64,000 nucleotides of DNA from Lyophyllum atratum (Eukaryota; Basidiomycota; Agaricomycetes; Agaricales; Lyophyllaceae): contig JACGCN010000008.1 of assembly GCA_014905825.1 (NCBI GenBank), positions 682,001 to 746,000 on the forward strand, in the 5' to 3' direction. Made by a program: the position numbers and the translations under genes. The notes under the pieces are model-generated. The model saw only the letters and a list, made by a program, of their open reading frames with translations. It was not told the origin of the DNA and ran no database searches. Position 1 is the first letter of the stretch. Each line of letters begins with the position of its first letter. Of this stretch, positions 31,077 to 41,562 are shown one piece after another.

Positions 31077-32456
31077 TCACTTCTCGACTCCTCCAGGGCA
31101 TCCCGACCCTCCGTGATCCTTTGAGCCGCATTTGCGGCAGGCGTGTCGGTATCGGCATTCTGCTTTGTCGGGGCAACCTTTGGTTCCGTTGAACCTGTTA
31201 CAGAGGGCACTGCCACCGGACTTAGGCGCGGACCCTTTTTTGCGTCCGCGATCGGCTTCGATCCCATCAGGCATGAGGATGGCCGCGACAAGGTGAGTGA
31301 ACTTGTGGGAGTCGGTGAGGAGTAGCCTTTGCCCTCCTTTGACCTCGTCACGCACGGCTTTGTCGTACTGAATGACTTTGTAATGTGAGGAAACAATACG
31401 CGCCGAGAATAAGGCCTCGATTTGGGCCGCGTAGTCCCTGAGCTCATCATCACGGTGTTCGAATGCAAAGCGGATCGCTTTGGTATAGGCGTTGAAGGCG
31501 GTGAGCCATTCGCCATACGTTTCAACGTTCTTGGACGGTTTACTTGTGCCGAGACTGATTTCAGTAGGGCCGATACGTCCGAGATTCTCAGATGGAGCGT
31601 TGAGATGGTGGAGGGAGCAAAGGACGGCGTCGAGGTTGACAGCCTTTCCTTTGATAATGTTCTTCCACTCGGAGGGGGGGAAGGCGTGAGGCGCCGTCTC
31701 TGAGAGGTTAATGAATCGCTCGACTTCAGCGACGTCACGTCCGAAATACTCGAGGATCTTTCGAGTCTTGGCAGTGCTGGGATTGCCATTCTTTCTAGCA
31801 AGCTGTTCCCTTTTGAACCAGGGGAGCTTCGACTCATTGACTTTTCGTCGTTTTGGAGTAGGTGCGACATCGTCGTCTTCGTCACTGGTCGAATCTGCCT
31901 GTGACTCTGAGTGGATGGACTCGAGGAATTTGTCGATCTCTGCCTCAACCTCTTCATGTGAAGGGGGGTTACTGTGACGCGAGACTCTGGAAGCGCGATC
32001 AGCGGCAGACTCTCGTTCAACGTAGTTGGTCCCGAGGATCTCGTCACGCTTAGCTCTGAGAGCGTTGTCGAGTCCGAGGGAAGCATTTTGCCCTCGACGG
32101 GTTTGCTCGAATTTCTGGGATTCAATGGAGTCGAGGAGTTTGATGTACTCATCACACGCGTTCGCTTTAACGAAGTCGTTTTGTTTCGACGATTTCTGTA
32201 TGCAGCTGATGACGGATACGAGTGCGACTCCCTTGGAGATATCTCCATCTCTGAATGTGTCAACCCAGATCTCGACTTCCGCAAGGACGGCTGACTCGAT
32301 TCCAACGGCGGCCAGATTCGGGTTATTAGGGGTCCGTTGAGAGGAGGTGTCGACATTCTGTCCAGTAGAGAGGGTTCCTCCATTGGAGGCAGGCTCGTCA
32401 AATCCATCGTTTGATGGGGACGGGTGCTGATGTTCGGAGGCATTTGCGGAGCTCAT
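31077..32456 (-). CDS. Retroelement gag-like protein with C-terminal zinc knuckles
   Basis: 459 residues. The N-terminal third is polar, followed by a basic cluster ('TPKRRKVNE') and a helical region. The end has two cysteine-histidine motifs: 'CNRFNGTKGCPDKAECRYRH', then 'CRKCGSKDHGGSGC', a CCHC-type zinc knuckle for RNA binding. By position and ending it is the structural protein that packages element RNA. It starts about 100 bases inside the 5' repeat A. No stop or frameshift was seen. Confidence 0.85.
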   Translation of the reverse strand: MSSANASEHQHPSPSNDGFDEPASNGGTLSTGQNVDTSSQRTPNNPNLAAVGIESAVLAEVEIWVDTFRDGDISKGVALVSVISCIQKSSKQNDFVKANACDEYIKLLDSIESQKFEQTRRGQNASLGLDNALRAKRDEILGTNYVERESAADRASRVSRHSNPPSHEEVEAEIDKFLESIHSESQADSTSDEDDDVAPTPKRRKVNESKLPWFKREQLARKNGNPSTAKTRKILEYFGRDVAEVERFINLSETAPHAFPPSEWKNIIKGKAVNLDAVLCSLHHLNAPSENLGRIGPTEISLGTSKPSKNVETYGEWLTAFNAYTKAIRFAFEHRDDELRDYAAQIEALFSARIVSSHYKVIQYDKAVRDEVKGGQRLLLTDSHKFTHLVAAILMPDGIEADRGRKKGSAPKSGGSALCNRFNGTKGCPDKAECRYRHACRKCGSKDHGGSGCPGGVEK

Positions 32457-32555
32457 GGAAGATCACACCAAAAATAGGAGTGACGACGACGGAGTCAAAT
32501 TTGAGGGACGATGAACGGATGTTCTACGGAACGATGAACGAAGTTCCTAAGAATA

Positions 32556-32780
32556 TCACCGAAAAGATCAAAGCCTCTGCTAGAAGGGGATTAACCTCGT
32601 GGTGACGTCCCTGGGGAATATTAGAGCTTACCTAGAAGAGGATTGAGGTTGTGGTAACGTCCCTAGACGGGAGTATGCCACTGCAATCCTTTTCTAGGTA
32701 AGGTAATAGGAGGCCCACGTGCGTGAGTCAGAGGCATTTGATTTCTCATTGGACTTGTGTAAACATTTGTTTAAACTCGA
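32556..32780 (-). repeat. Split direct repeat A, 5' copy
   Basis: 225 bp at the 5' terminus of the element, matching 27633-27857. The right flank begins TTCTTCGAAT. Confidence 0.9.
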
Positions 32781-33304
32781 TTCTTCGAATTTCCCTTCAC
32801 AAGTTATTCAGAGATGCGTAACCATCGAATACATTTCCTTTCTAGGTTGACCAGACAAAGCCAGCGGAGTTGCGACATTGCGGCGACAATCACAATTTCC
32901 CGCTCGGAGCCCCTAGGTCGTATTTTGATCACATAGCCGCTCGAAGAAAGTCGGCTGGTATGAGTCTATTTCTGGCCTCGCGTCTCGAACCTTGGAAACT
33001 TATCAGTGCAGCTATATTATATGACCATTCAAACCCGATAAAAACATGAAGGAATGGCGTATGTGGTACTATGTATAAACGAGTGGTATGTGTCGTAGGG
33101 TAAATGTTGGAAATAATGTGTGTATGTGGTGTAGGTGTGTATGTAGCTGCGATGCATGTGAATGCTAGAAATAATACATAAGATTAAAGATGTCTGAGAT
33201 TTCGTTGATTAAGGTCAAGAGTCGGAAGTATGGGTGACGAGGCAAAAGGGTGGAAGAAAAGGAAACAGGCAAAAGTAGGACGGTGGACCGCTCACTTCGT
33301 TTCG
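32781..33304. other. Intergenic
   Basis: AT-rich, with loosely repeated GTATGTGGT-like words around 33050-33170, probably the 3' flank of the minus-strand gene that ends at 33305. No gene was seen. Confidence 0.5.
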
Positions 33305-35534
33305 TTACGATCCCCCACCGACCAAACCCCACGGCCCTGGTATCCCAAGCCTACTTCTCCCCGTCCCACTCCGTCCACTCCCAAATACGCCGCCGCCACT
33401 GCCCTTCCCCATCCTCTCTCCCCGCCCATCCCCCAAAAATTTAGCAGCATAAGTCTCATCATCATCTTCCTCCTCCGAAGTCCTCCTCCGTCCGCCATTA
33501 CGCACCCACCCACGGCCCCACTCCTCCGCCTCGCTCCCATCCCAGTCCTCATCCTCCGGAATACGCTGCCGCACACTCCCACTACAACTGCCCTGTGTCG
33601 ACCCAGCCATCATCATCCCGCGCCCCGCTCTCATCCCAGCCATCTTCGTCAACTTCGAGTTCGCGTTCTCCTCCCCGCTCCCCGCAAGATGCTTCCGCAG
33701 ACTCTTGATCGAATTCTGGCGCTTCGGGTTCACCAGCATCCTCGCCAAATTAAGTTCCCCATCTTCCTCCTCGCTCGAGCTCATCCTTTCCTCCCCACCC
33801 TCCTCCCCATCACTCGACTCCGCCTCCATACCCCACCCACCCAAATACCTATCCCTTGCACTCACACCACCTTCTTTCGCCCGCTTGCCGCGAACCCACC
33901 CATCCCCCTCAGTCCGCGTGTTCGCCAAACTGGGCAGCCGATCCCTTTCCACCGCCCGCCCACGCCCCCGCCCCCGTCCCTGCTCCCGCTCCTTCCCCCC
34001 GCGCCCCCGATCCCGCTTTTCCGTCCCACCTTCCCTACTACCCCGGACAAGGGAGCTGGACCGACTCGCAGGTGCACTCCGACACACCACACGCGTGCGG
34101 CTGACCTCGCTTACACTAGTCCCGGACCTCCCGCGCTCAAGCCTCGCAAAGAGATCCGGCGGCGCCAGCAAGAACTCACCACCTGCCGCGTTCTTCGTGT
34201 TCGTCTGGTCGGAGAGGCCGCTACGGCGAGGGGGCGGCCGCTTGGCGCTATGTAGGGTCGTCTGGGAGATCGAGCTGCGCGTGGGCCGTAGTGTCTTCTT
34301 TTGGACACCGGATGCCTGAGATGGCGGGTCCACGATAGAGGGTCCGCCGATGTAGGCGCCCATGCCGCCGAAGAGGACGGCGCGGGCGACACTTTCCAGC
34401 CAGGTGCGTGGGAGTGCGGGCTCGGTGTCTTCGTTGTTCTCGTTTCGCCGGGCGTTGAAGTCGCTTTCCTTATGCACAAATGTGCTGTGGCGGGGCTGTT
34501 GCTGCTGGGCAGTCGTTGAGCTGGGGCGCTTGGGCATGTTGGGTGCGGATGCCATGTGCCGGAGATATGCATGGGCACGAGAGGGCCGTGGCTGGGCGAT
34601 CTGCTGATTGCTTGTGCCGACGGAGGGGAGGTGGCCCGGATGGTGATATGGGGATGTTTGGGATGGGTGGTTCGAAAGTGGGGATGGGCGGGAGGAGGTG
34701 GAGTATGACTGGTCTGACTGGTCTGAGGGGCGGTGAACCATGAGGTGTGTCGGGCGACGCAGGCTTTGTTGCGAAGATTGAGGATGGGAGTACATGGAGG
34801 GTGCGGGCACGGGTGTTGTTGATCGAGAAGGGGGTCTGCGTCTAGGTGCTCGAGGCGTGGGCTCTAAACTCTCGATAGAAGACGTCATCAGAGACGACAA
34901 GGGAGAAGACGAATATGGCTCGCTAGATGATGAGGTATCTTGTCTCTGTTTCTGCTTCTGAATCTGCCTTTGTAACAGGGGAGATGCTGGAGGGGAATAT
35001 ACATGCTCTTCTTCTGCGTTCAGTGGCAAAGAACTGGTGGAACGACTGGCGGCTGCATTCGGCATGAGCCCTGCTAAGAACCCCACGAAAGCACCCATGC
35101 TGTTCTTGACACCGGCTTCTTCACCAGCCGGTTCAGCGTCTTTCTGTGCAGAACGCGCCTCAGCGCGCTCTCCTTCTGGGGTGAATACACGGGTTTCCTT
35201 GTAACCCGCTTCACGCAGTAGATCCTCCAACCGTTCATAGGTTTTCGATGTGCCTCGGCGATGTAGTGGGACCCGCCCAAGTTCGGGATAACGCGTCCGT
35301 GAACGACTCGACCGCGGAGGAGTGGTAAGCGGGCGCGGAGATGTGGAAGGTGAGGAGTTGGAGTTGGATGTTGATTGTGTTAGAGTAGGAGAGGTATTCG
35401 TCGGGGATGAAGGTGTAGCAATTATACCGTAACTTGTCTAAGACCGGAGGTCAGTATGTTGCAGAAGGACATGAAGTAACAAAAAGAGAGAGAAGTTTAA
35501 ATTTAGCGCGCTTGAGGGCACTTCCCGTCTGCAT
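33305..35534 (-). CDS. Hypothetical serine/arginine/proline-rich protein
   Basis: The long exon 33305-35437 (711 codons, last is the stop) is open throughout. A TAG just upstream is part of a CTTAG acceptor, so a 5' exon is needed. The best candidate is 35481-35534 (18 codons from ATG), joined in phase across a 43-bp intron, giving 728 residues. Most of the protein is low-complexity. Two less polar stretches, 'AFVGFLAGLMPNAA' and 'SVARAVLFGGMGAYIGGP', could be membrane-associated. The C-terminal half has acidic Glu-rich and glycine-rich runs. I do not recognise it. The long proline-rich frame on the opposite strand (33230-34255) is a composition shadow. Confidence 0.6.
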
Positions 35535-36326
35535 TGTAAGAGCCAATAAAAAACCAGGCAACGCTGTGCAGAAACCATCTGCATGCGTGACATTGTCCAC
35601 CGCAAGGTAGTGTAGCTAACGGTAACACAGTGCAAGGAAAAGTTGCCCAGAGTACCCTCCGGTGACAGAGCACAAGTCCAGGATTCGCACCTTGTCATGA
35701 ACAGGCCTCCTCATGCCGCTATTCGTGTTCGTTCTGGACAGCGAAGTATCCATTATAATGATGCGAGAAGATATGTTGAAGCTGTCGTGGCTTGTGGGCT
35801 GTGGCTTCCTGTGAATGGTCGTTTGTGTGTTCGTGAGATCTTCGTGCCGCTGCGGGATCCTCCACCAGGCGTGGTGGGAGCGCCACCGATTTCGCGGGGA
35901 CTATAGCTGTTTGGCGACCCTGCGATGAATGGAAAACAGGTTGACCATGGAATGTTGGGGGAGTTGCAAATCATGTCCCACTTCGAAGCCCCAGGTCTGG
36001 GCTAATCACGTGCACGCCACAAGCCGTGATCCCGGCGGGCCGACTCTGCGCCGACTCATGTTGACCACCACCAAGAGTCTCTGAGCAAAGCCGTCCTCTA
36101 TCTCCTGCGATCTCCTACATGCTTTGATTTTCACCACCTAACAGTTTTGCACGATTTTTTTCCTCCGCTCCTTCCCTCTGACCTATGCCAGAAATTTCAC
36201 GACGACGATGAGACTGACCGTGCAGTCGTCAGGCATTACTCGAGAGATCTCGCAGGGCTCTACATCAGATCCCCTGCAGCTTTTCCTTGTATGGTAGGCC
36301 ATCCACCTCCAAGAACTCGCCGCAGT
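35535..36326. other. Intergenic
   Basis: No coding signal was recognised. The part next to 35534 is the likely promoter of the minus-strand gene. Confidence 0.4.
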
Positions 36327-36767
36327 TCAGCTCCTCACTCGAATCCGCAAAGGGGGGCAGCCGCGAGAGATGTAGTGGCGGCACGCGAAGTGGATGGCGC
36401 TTGCAGGTTCCAGGAGCTGCTCTTCGAGCTCCCGCAGCTCTTCCTGGGCGTCGTCTATCTTAGTCTCAAACCGCTGGATGTAGGACTCGTTGGCGTCCCA
36501 AGAGGATATCAGGCCTGTTTCGACCACTGAAGAGTTGACGCGCATGGGCGCCTGAAGGACATTGTTCTTATCGACGAGGTCCAACCTGCGTACCATGAGG
36601 TTCGTCATTGTCTCGCGAAAGGTTTTGAACATATGTCTCCAGGCTTGCGAGTCCGTTAATCGAATGCGAAAACATGTCATTGTGTGGCGCTGTGGTACGT
36701 ACTCGTGATCGTAGATTGCATGCAGAAACAGTTCGAGGGACGCTTCTTCGTCCTGCGTTTCGATCAT
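36327..36767 (-). CDS. Hypothetical 146-residue protein with coiled coil
   Basis: A single ATG-started frame contains a strongly helical acidic segment ('DDAQEELRELEEQLLEPAS', residues about 105-123) that should form a coiled coil. The N-terminal part ('EEASLELFLHAIYDHEYV') also looks helical. I do not recognise it. The 3' end runs into an arginine-rich tail and may really be spliced further, since the downstream sequence still looks coding-like. Confidence 0.4.
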   Translation of the reverse strand: MIETQDEEASLELFLHAIYDHEYVPQRHTMTCFRIRLTDSQAWRHMFKTFRETMTNLMVRRLDLVDKNNVLQAPMRVNSSVVETGLISSWDANESYIQRFETKIDDAQEELRELEEQLLEPASAIHFACRHYISRGCPPLRIRVRS

Positions 36768-39700
36768 CGGAGGCTCATTTGGGCTCGTAGGTTGGGCTAG
36801 CCACTATCGTAAACATGTCAGCAGACCTCCGACTTCCCTCTCAAAGCGGCTTTTTGCAGCCTGTATGTTGAGGGCGTGAGCTCACTGCATAAATAGCTGA
36901 ACACAACCCCCGGTGAGAAGGTCACTCACATTACCTATAAGCAAGGTGGACACAAGATCAAGGACCACCTGGTTGATCCATACTAGGTCTGGAAGCCCTA
37001 TCACCACAATGTACGCAGTCCCTCGCTACACCCATTCTATTCTGGTACAACCCGACGAAGTTCTCAAAAAGGTCAAGTCCATCAAGGACAAGGTCAAGAA
37101 CACGCCATTGTCGGGTGACCTTCAAGACAAGAGCAAGGTCGGCCTGGCGCTTACCAAGGGCACCAAGGAGGTCTACTCACTGGAGCCAAGGGTTCAGAAT
37201 TGCATCAAGGATGAAACGAGATGTAGGAGTTGAGCTGACGATCGAGTTGGGGCAGCAGCCGCCGCTCACGCTCATTATAAGGCTCGAATTTGTACTGTAC
37301 CAAGATCCCAATGCCATAATGTACAACATGTCGGTGCTTAAAACAGGCAAAGCTTCCGCTGAGGCATTTGTAGGTGTAGTTGATCAGTCCTACTTTTCCC
37401 CAACAGTCTCCAGAAAGTATTGAGCGGCATCGCATGGACTTCGGAGCCGACCCTGTTTCATCGAAGACATTAGAGTTCGAGACTGAATTGAATGATCTAC
37501 AGCCGCGTGGTGCTAGGGGTCGATGATATCCCTTAGTATTATGGGTGTCTGTCGTTCGTTGATATAGGACTGATATGTCAGAAAATGTTTCCGAGTTTCT
37601 CGGTCCCCGGATACTGACCCACATCCCTGCTAACGTTAAACGTTTCCGTCTTTTGAGATCGGACTTACCTTCAGCGCTCCGAACCCAAAGCCGCTAACGA
37701 TTTTGAAATCGTACATGCGTATCATGGGTCATGGCAGCGTCTCATTAAGGGGTAAGGCAACGCAAAGTACTCAGTGACAGTCACTTCGGTTTCAGGGACT
37801 GCATGCGTTTGGTTAGTGGACTATATCGAGTGATTGCATGGCACAAGCCCTTGAGGAAAAAGAGGACCGAGTCTCTTCCATAATTGACAAACGGGTGGCG
37901 GACCGCGGTGTTGGAAGTTGCTCGCGTGGCAAAAACGTGGTCATTCCGAGCCTTTGCCGAGCCCGCGATAGTCTTCCTTCTTCGCCTTGTTGCGGGTTGT
38001 CCACTGTTGTCCATCAATTTGGACCTGGAGACTGCGTAACCGCCCTGATACAGAACTGGTACCACATTGGATTCACATGGAGCTGGTCTCTCATTTATCG
38101 CTGGAGTCATACTTCACGTTTCGACCTACTTGCAAATGAGGAGCTCAACGTCTCTCCCCCGGGTCGCTAAAAGCCGGGCAGTGTTCAGGGACACTTTCTC
38201 CGAGTCGTTGCTTGGACGGAACCTTACTAGTAGTCGCTCGGGGAACGAAGCAAGGGTCCACGTCGATAATTTTCGATACACACATCAACACCGTTTCGTA
38301 ACTGTGGATCACAGCGTCAAGATCTTCTCGATATTCGGATTTTGGGACCCTCCTCTTGTCAGTTGGCTGTCTCGTTTATTCCGAGCAGGATATTCGGTTT
38401 CTCATGCTCTGGACGCTCCAATAGAACGTCAATGGTGACTCGACGGCCCAGTCACATCGGCAAAAAGGATCTTCTCTCTGAATCTGTTTCTCAGGGTGTC
38501 ACCCCACGTCGATTGCCATAGCCTGTGGACACCTTCGCCTTATGGATTTCACAACAAGAAAACTGATGAAATTCCCGCTAGTAAACATAATCTGGTTGAA
38601 CGGCTCGTGACGACGGGGTTCCCGCGACTAACACCTTGGTGTGCCCACGCCCTTGTTCTCTTTTCGGATTTGTCGGGAAGGTGTCACAGGAAATCGTAAC
38701 TGCCTAGCCATTCATGTTGAGTCTAATAAGTTACCACAGGTGGAACTGTGCGCTAAACCATTTCTGCACGTCTCCTTACCAGCCAGCGAGTCGAAAACTC
38801 GGGACCCAGAGCTAGTTGCAGGACATGCAAGGATACGGGTGCTATAATCTTGCCTAACAAATCGAAACACGTTTTCACAGGGGGTTTGATCTTAGGTCCC
38901 ATATGTCGATTGTCGTCATGGTTTAATCGGTCCAGCCAATCGCATTTTCGAAGGGTCGAATGAAAACATCTTTTATCCCCAAAATCCCTTCCTCGACCCT
39001 TAAATCTTGAGGTGCAAGCCCTCGACGTCGCTTAGGCTAAGTGCTCCTCTCGTCAGGGTGGGCATCGGGATCCGTGTTAACCAGCTTCTCGGTAACCTTG
39101 AAGGGTTGTGATAAGGCAAGTTGTGGCGAACTTTCTGGGATGATGCCACCCACATCAAAGCATCTCGGCATCGAATGTTCCACGTCTTCGACAAGAGAAC
39201 AGAACAACCGTCTAGTTTCTCAATCAACGAGTCATCAGCGCCATTTCTACGCAGTTTGCGGGGTTATCATGACACCGGATCTCACTTGCTGTACAATTGT
39301 ATGTAATTCAGATCAGTAAAAAGAAAGAAGTTGAGCTTAAAATTGATTTTTCAGCGGAAAATACCAGGTCGACGATGTACCGATATATTTTATGTCGTTC
39401 AAAGGTCTGTCTGGCCAGGGATGTCACACCCTTGTTCACTTCACACCTTTTGGACGGGCCGATTCGAACCGCTCCGTAGCCAAATCAATTCGGCTTCTGG
39501 TTAAAGGTTAGATCGTGCCTTCGAGCGATCACCGAGGCCAAAGTCCTCTCTTGAGCGCCTACTGCTTCCAAGCGTGACCGCCATAAACCCGACGAAGGAC
39601 CAGATCGCAGATCATTGTTCATTCTTGGAACACAGTGCTTTATCGCTGGGGAAAATTTTCCATCCGGTAATTTATAGACCATCCTTACTGCGTCACATTA

Positions 39701-40148
39701 CCTTAATCCTCCCCCCGGCCATAAGTTCCTTCGTACTTGCTTATATCTTCTTTCCCCCCACTGCCTAACGTCGAAGCTTGGCACGCCACCTAAACATGAC
39801 CTTTCACGCTGTACGTTGTTCCATTCTGCAACCCAACTCCCGGCTGACTCTGGATGATTTAAGGCTCTGCCCCACCAGTCTGAAGGCCTAGTATTGCACT
39901 TACCGTTGGTTCATCAAGGGAGCTATTGTTGCGTCCACCAGATCCCGGCCTTCGTCGCGCCCCACATACAATTCTCCACGAACGTGAGGAGTGATGGCAG
40001 CTTTATGCCCTACACCTCGTTAATACCAGATGTAGCGAATCACCAAAGTTTGTCCAGTGAACGCGACTGCACAGATTCATTCTAGCTTCAAGGATGTGCG
40101 TAATGGATATCCCACATAACAATCCAAATTTTACCCTCTGCCTACTAG
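36768..40148. other. Gene-poor region with a few fragments
   Basis: No full gene was found in 3.4 kb. A plus-strand stretch at about 36908-36985 reads 'GGHKIKDHLVDPY', and a frame at 37009-37233 reads 'VKKVKSIKDKVKNTP'-like lysine-rich sequence. These may be exons of a small lysine-rich protein or a broken gene, but no start or family could be fixed. 37800-39900 holds only short frames. Confidence 0.35.
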
Positions 40149-41017
40149 ATGCTCGCCTTCCTTTCCAACCAACGGCTATTCTCTCCCGCGGCCTACGACC
40201 ACAAGCACATCTCACCTTTTTTCATCGAGGATGTGGAGGAAAATACTTCGACCGGTCTCGAGCCTGGCATAGCTCTGGTACGGCGGTGGTATCATGAGGA
40301 TATTTTGCAGTTTGGGAGCAACAACCCAGGGGTCGCTAAAATTCCTTTGGTGAGCTTTCCCCTGTTCGAGTGTCACAGGCAAATTCATACCTCACGCAGT
40401 TGATTCAAGCGGCCCAGGCAATCGAACATTTGCACGATTATGACATAGTTCACGGGCATATACATCCAGTAGGCTCGCAATGGCTTGTTGCTGTTCGCCA
40501 CTGACCAAGTTGTGCAAAAGGGCAACATATTTATTACGGATCGCGGCTATGCCACCTTAGTAGATGTATCGGTTTACACACAGGCACGCCGATTTATATT
40601 ACATCCAGCTGGAAGGATCCCTCCCCAACTGTCGTCCATCTACCAAGCGCCAGAATTTCTGTATCCAGGCACCGACGCTTTCATTCAGCCCGCAAAAGCT
40701 TCGGATGTGTACGCATTTGCTTCGGTTATACTCGCGGTGAGTAGGTTTTTTGACTTGACACGCTCCTTCTCAACGGGCGCCTGAAGGTTCTGACCGGTAA
40801 CCCTCCTTTCTATGGGAGTCCAGTGATTCGTTCCATGGAGTGCGCCACCGCAGAGATCATCCGTAATGGACACCAGCGCATAAGAAAGCCGGATAGCATT
40901 GGGGACACCCTATGGACCCTTTTGCAGTACTGCTGGCACCAGGACCCTAACGCTCGTCCCCGAATCGGAGACGTGGTAACTGCTCTCGAGGATATCGAGA
41001 TTTACGGGTATAGCTGA
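40149..41017 (+). CDS. Protein-kinase-like (probable pseudokinase) domain, 5' end unresolved
   Basis: Four in-phase exons (40149-40349, 40400-40468, 40521-40736, 40787-41017) give 238 residues of a kinase C-lobe. The catalytic-loop equivalent is 'HGHIHPGNIFI', where active relatives have His-Gly-Asp-Leu-His-Pro: the catalytic Asp is His here. The DFG equivalent is 'DRG'. 'YQAPEF', 'KASDVYAFASVI' and a C-terminal 'CWHQDPNARPRIGDVV' match the tyrosine-kinase-like family common in agaricomycetes. The ATP-binding N-lobe with its glycine loop is not present in this frame. The ATG at 40149 follows a CTACTAG that may be a splice acceptor, so exons may lie upstream. Probably catalytically dead, or a relic. 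Confidence 0.65.
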
Positions 41018-41562
41018 TGGGCGAATCTTCAAAGTTCCTTAATTCTTTATGTGACCCAATATCAGTCGTCCGCTTTACCGACGCTTTCCCTACGGTTTGC
41101 CATTGCTTGAATTATACCCCTCCATACTCAATCCATACTTACATCTGGCATCAATGCACCTCTAATGTGACCAGGAACTTCATGCATCATGCGCTAATCT
41201 TTCAAACATTCCACGATTCAATTAACCTTCAATACATGCTTTTTATTCGGTACGACCTTTGAATACAGAATGCATAGGAGAACGGAAGCAAGTGCGATGA
41301 TAACGAGGGTAACACAAAGCCAGTATGCGTAGTGGAGTGGGATATGGGCGACAGCAAAATGTAAGATTTCCATAACAGAGCAAAATCCGAAGCGACTGTT
41401 CGATGACTATTAGAGAGGAGAGATATCGACAGCGAACAGCGGGGGAAGAACATGGGCATACAAGCGGGAACATAACGGGAGAAGGGATGACAACATGGAG
41501 GTTTTCGCCTGCGCAACACAACAAAAAAGAAAGCAATGACGACGGACGACTTATCCCCAGGC
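41018..41562. other. Convergent intergenic spacer
   Basis: Lies between the stop of the kinase-like gene and the stop of the RING/RRM gene. The frame 41229-41591 minus is hydrophobic but has no recognised domain. Confidence 0.45.

Larger units (their letters stand above)
27467..32780 (-). mobile_element. Tyrosine-recombinase retrotransposon, Ngaro/PAT-like, apparently intact
   Basis: This 5.3-kb element is read on the minus strand. It carries three long frames in the order gag, reverse transcriptase with RNase H, and tyrosine recombinase. Its ends are split direct repeats: A2 (32556-32780) at the 5' end, and B2 (27858-27986), A1 (27633-27857) and B1 (27467-27595) at the 3' end. The arrangement A...B-A-B is that of Ngaro and PAT-like elements, not of LTR retrotransposons or classic DIRS1. 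I saw no methyltransferase or hydrolase domain. The two A copies differ at one noticed base in 225 and the B copies at none I noticed, so the insertion is recent. No target-site duplication is expected or seen. Confidence 0.92.

Noticed and set aside
33230..34255. 341-codon proline-rich plus-strand frame
   Set aside because: It is antisense to the Gly/Arg/Glu-rich end of the minus-strand gene. The composition is a shadow, with no domain.
39440..39480. tRNA B-box-like word (GGTTCGAATCG on the minus strand)
   Set aside because: No flanking T-stem, acceptor stem or A-box could be folded around it.
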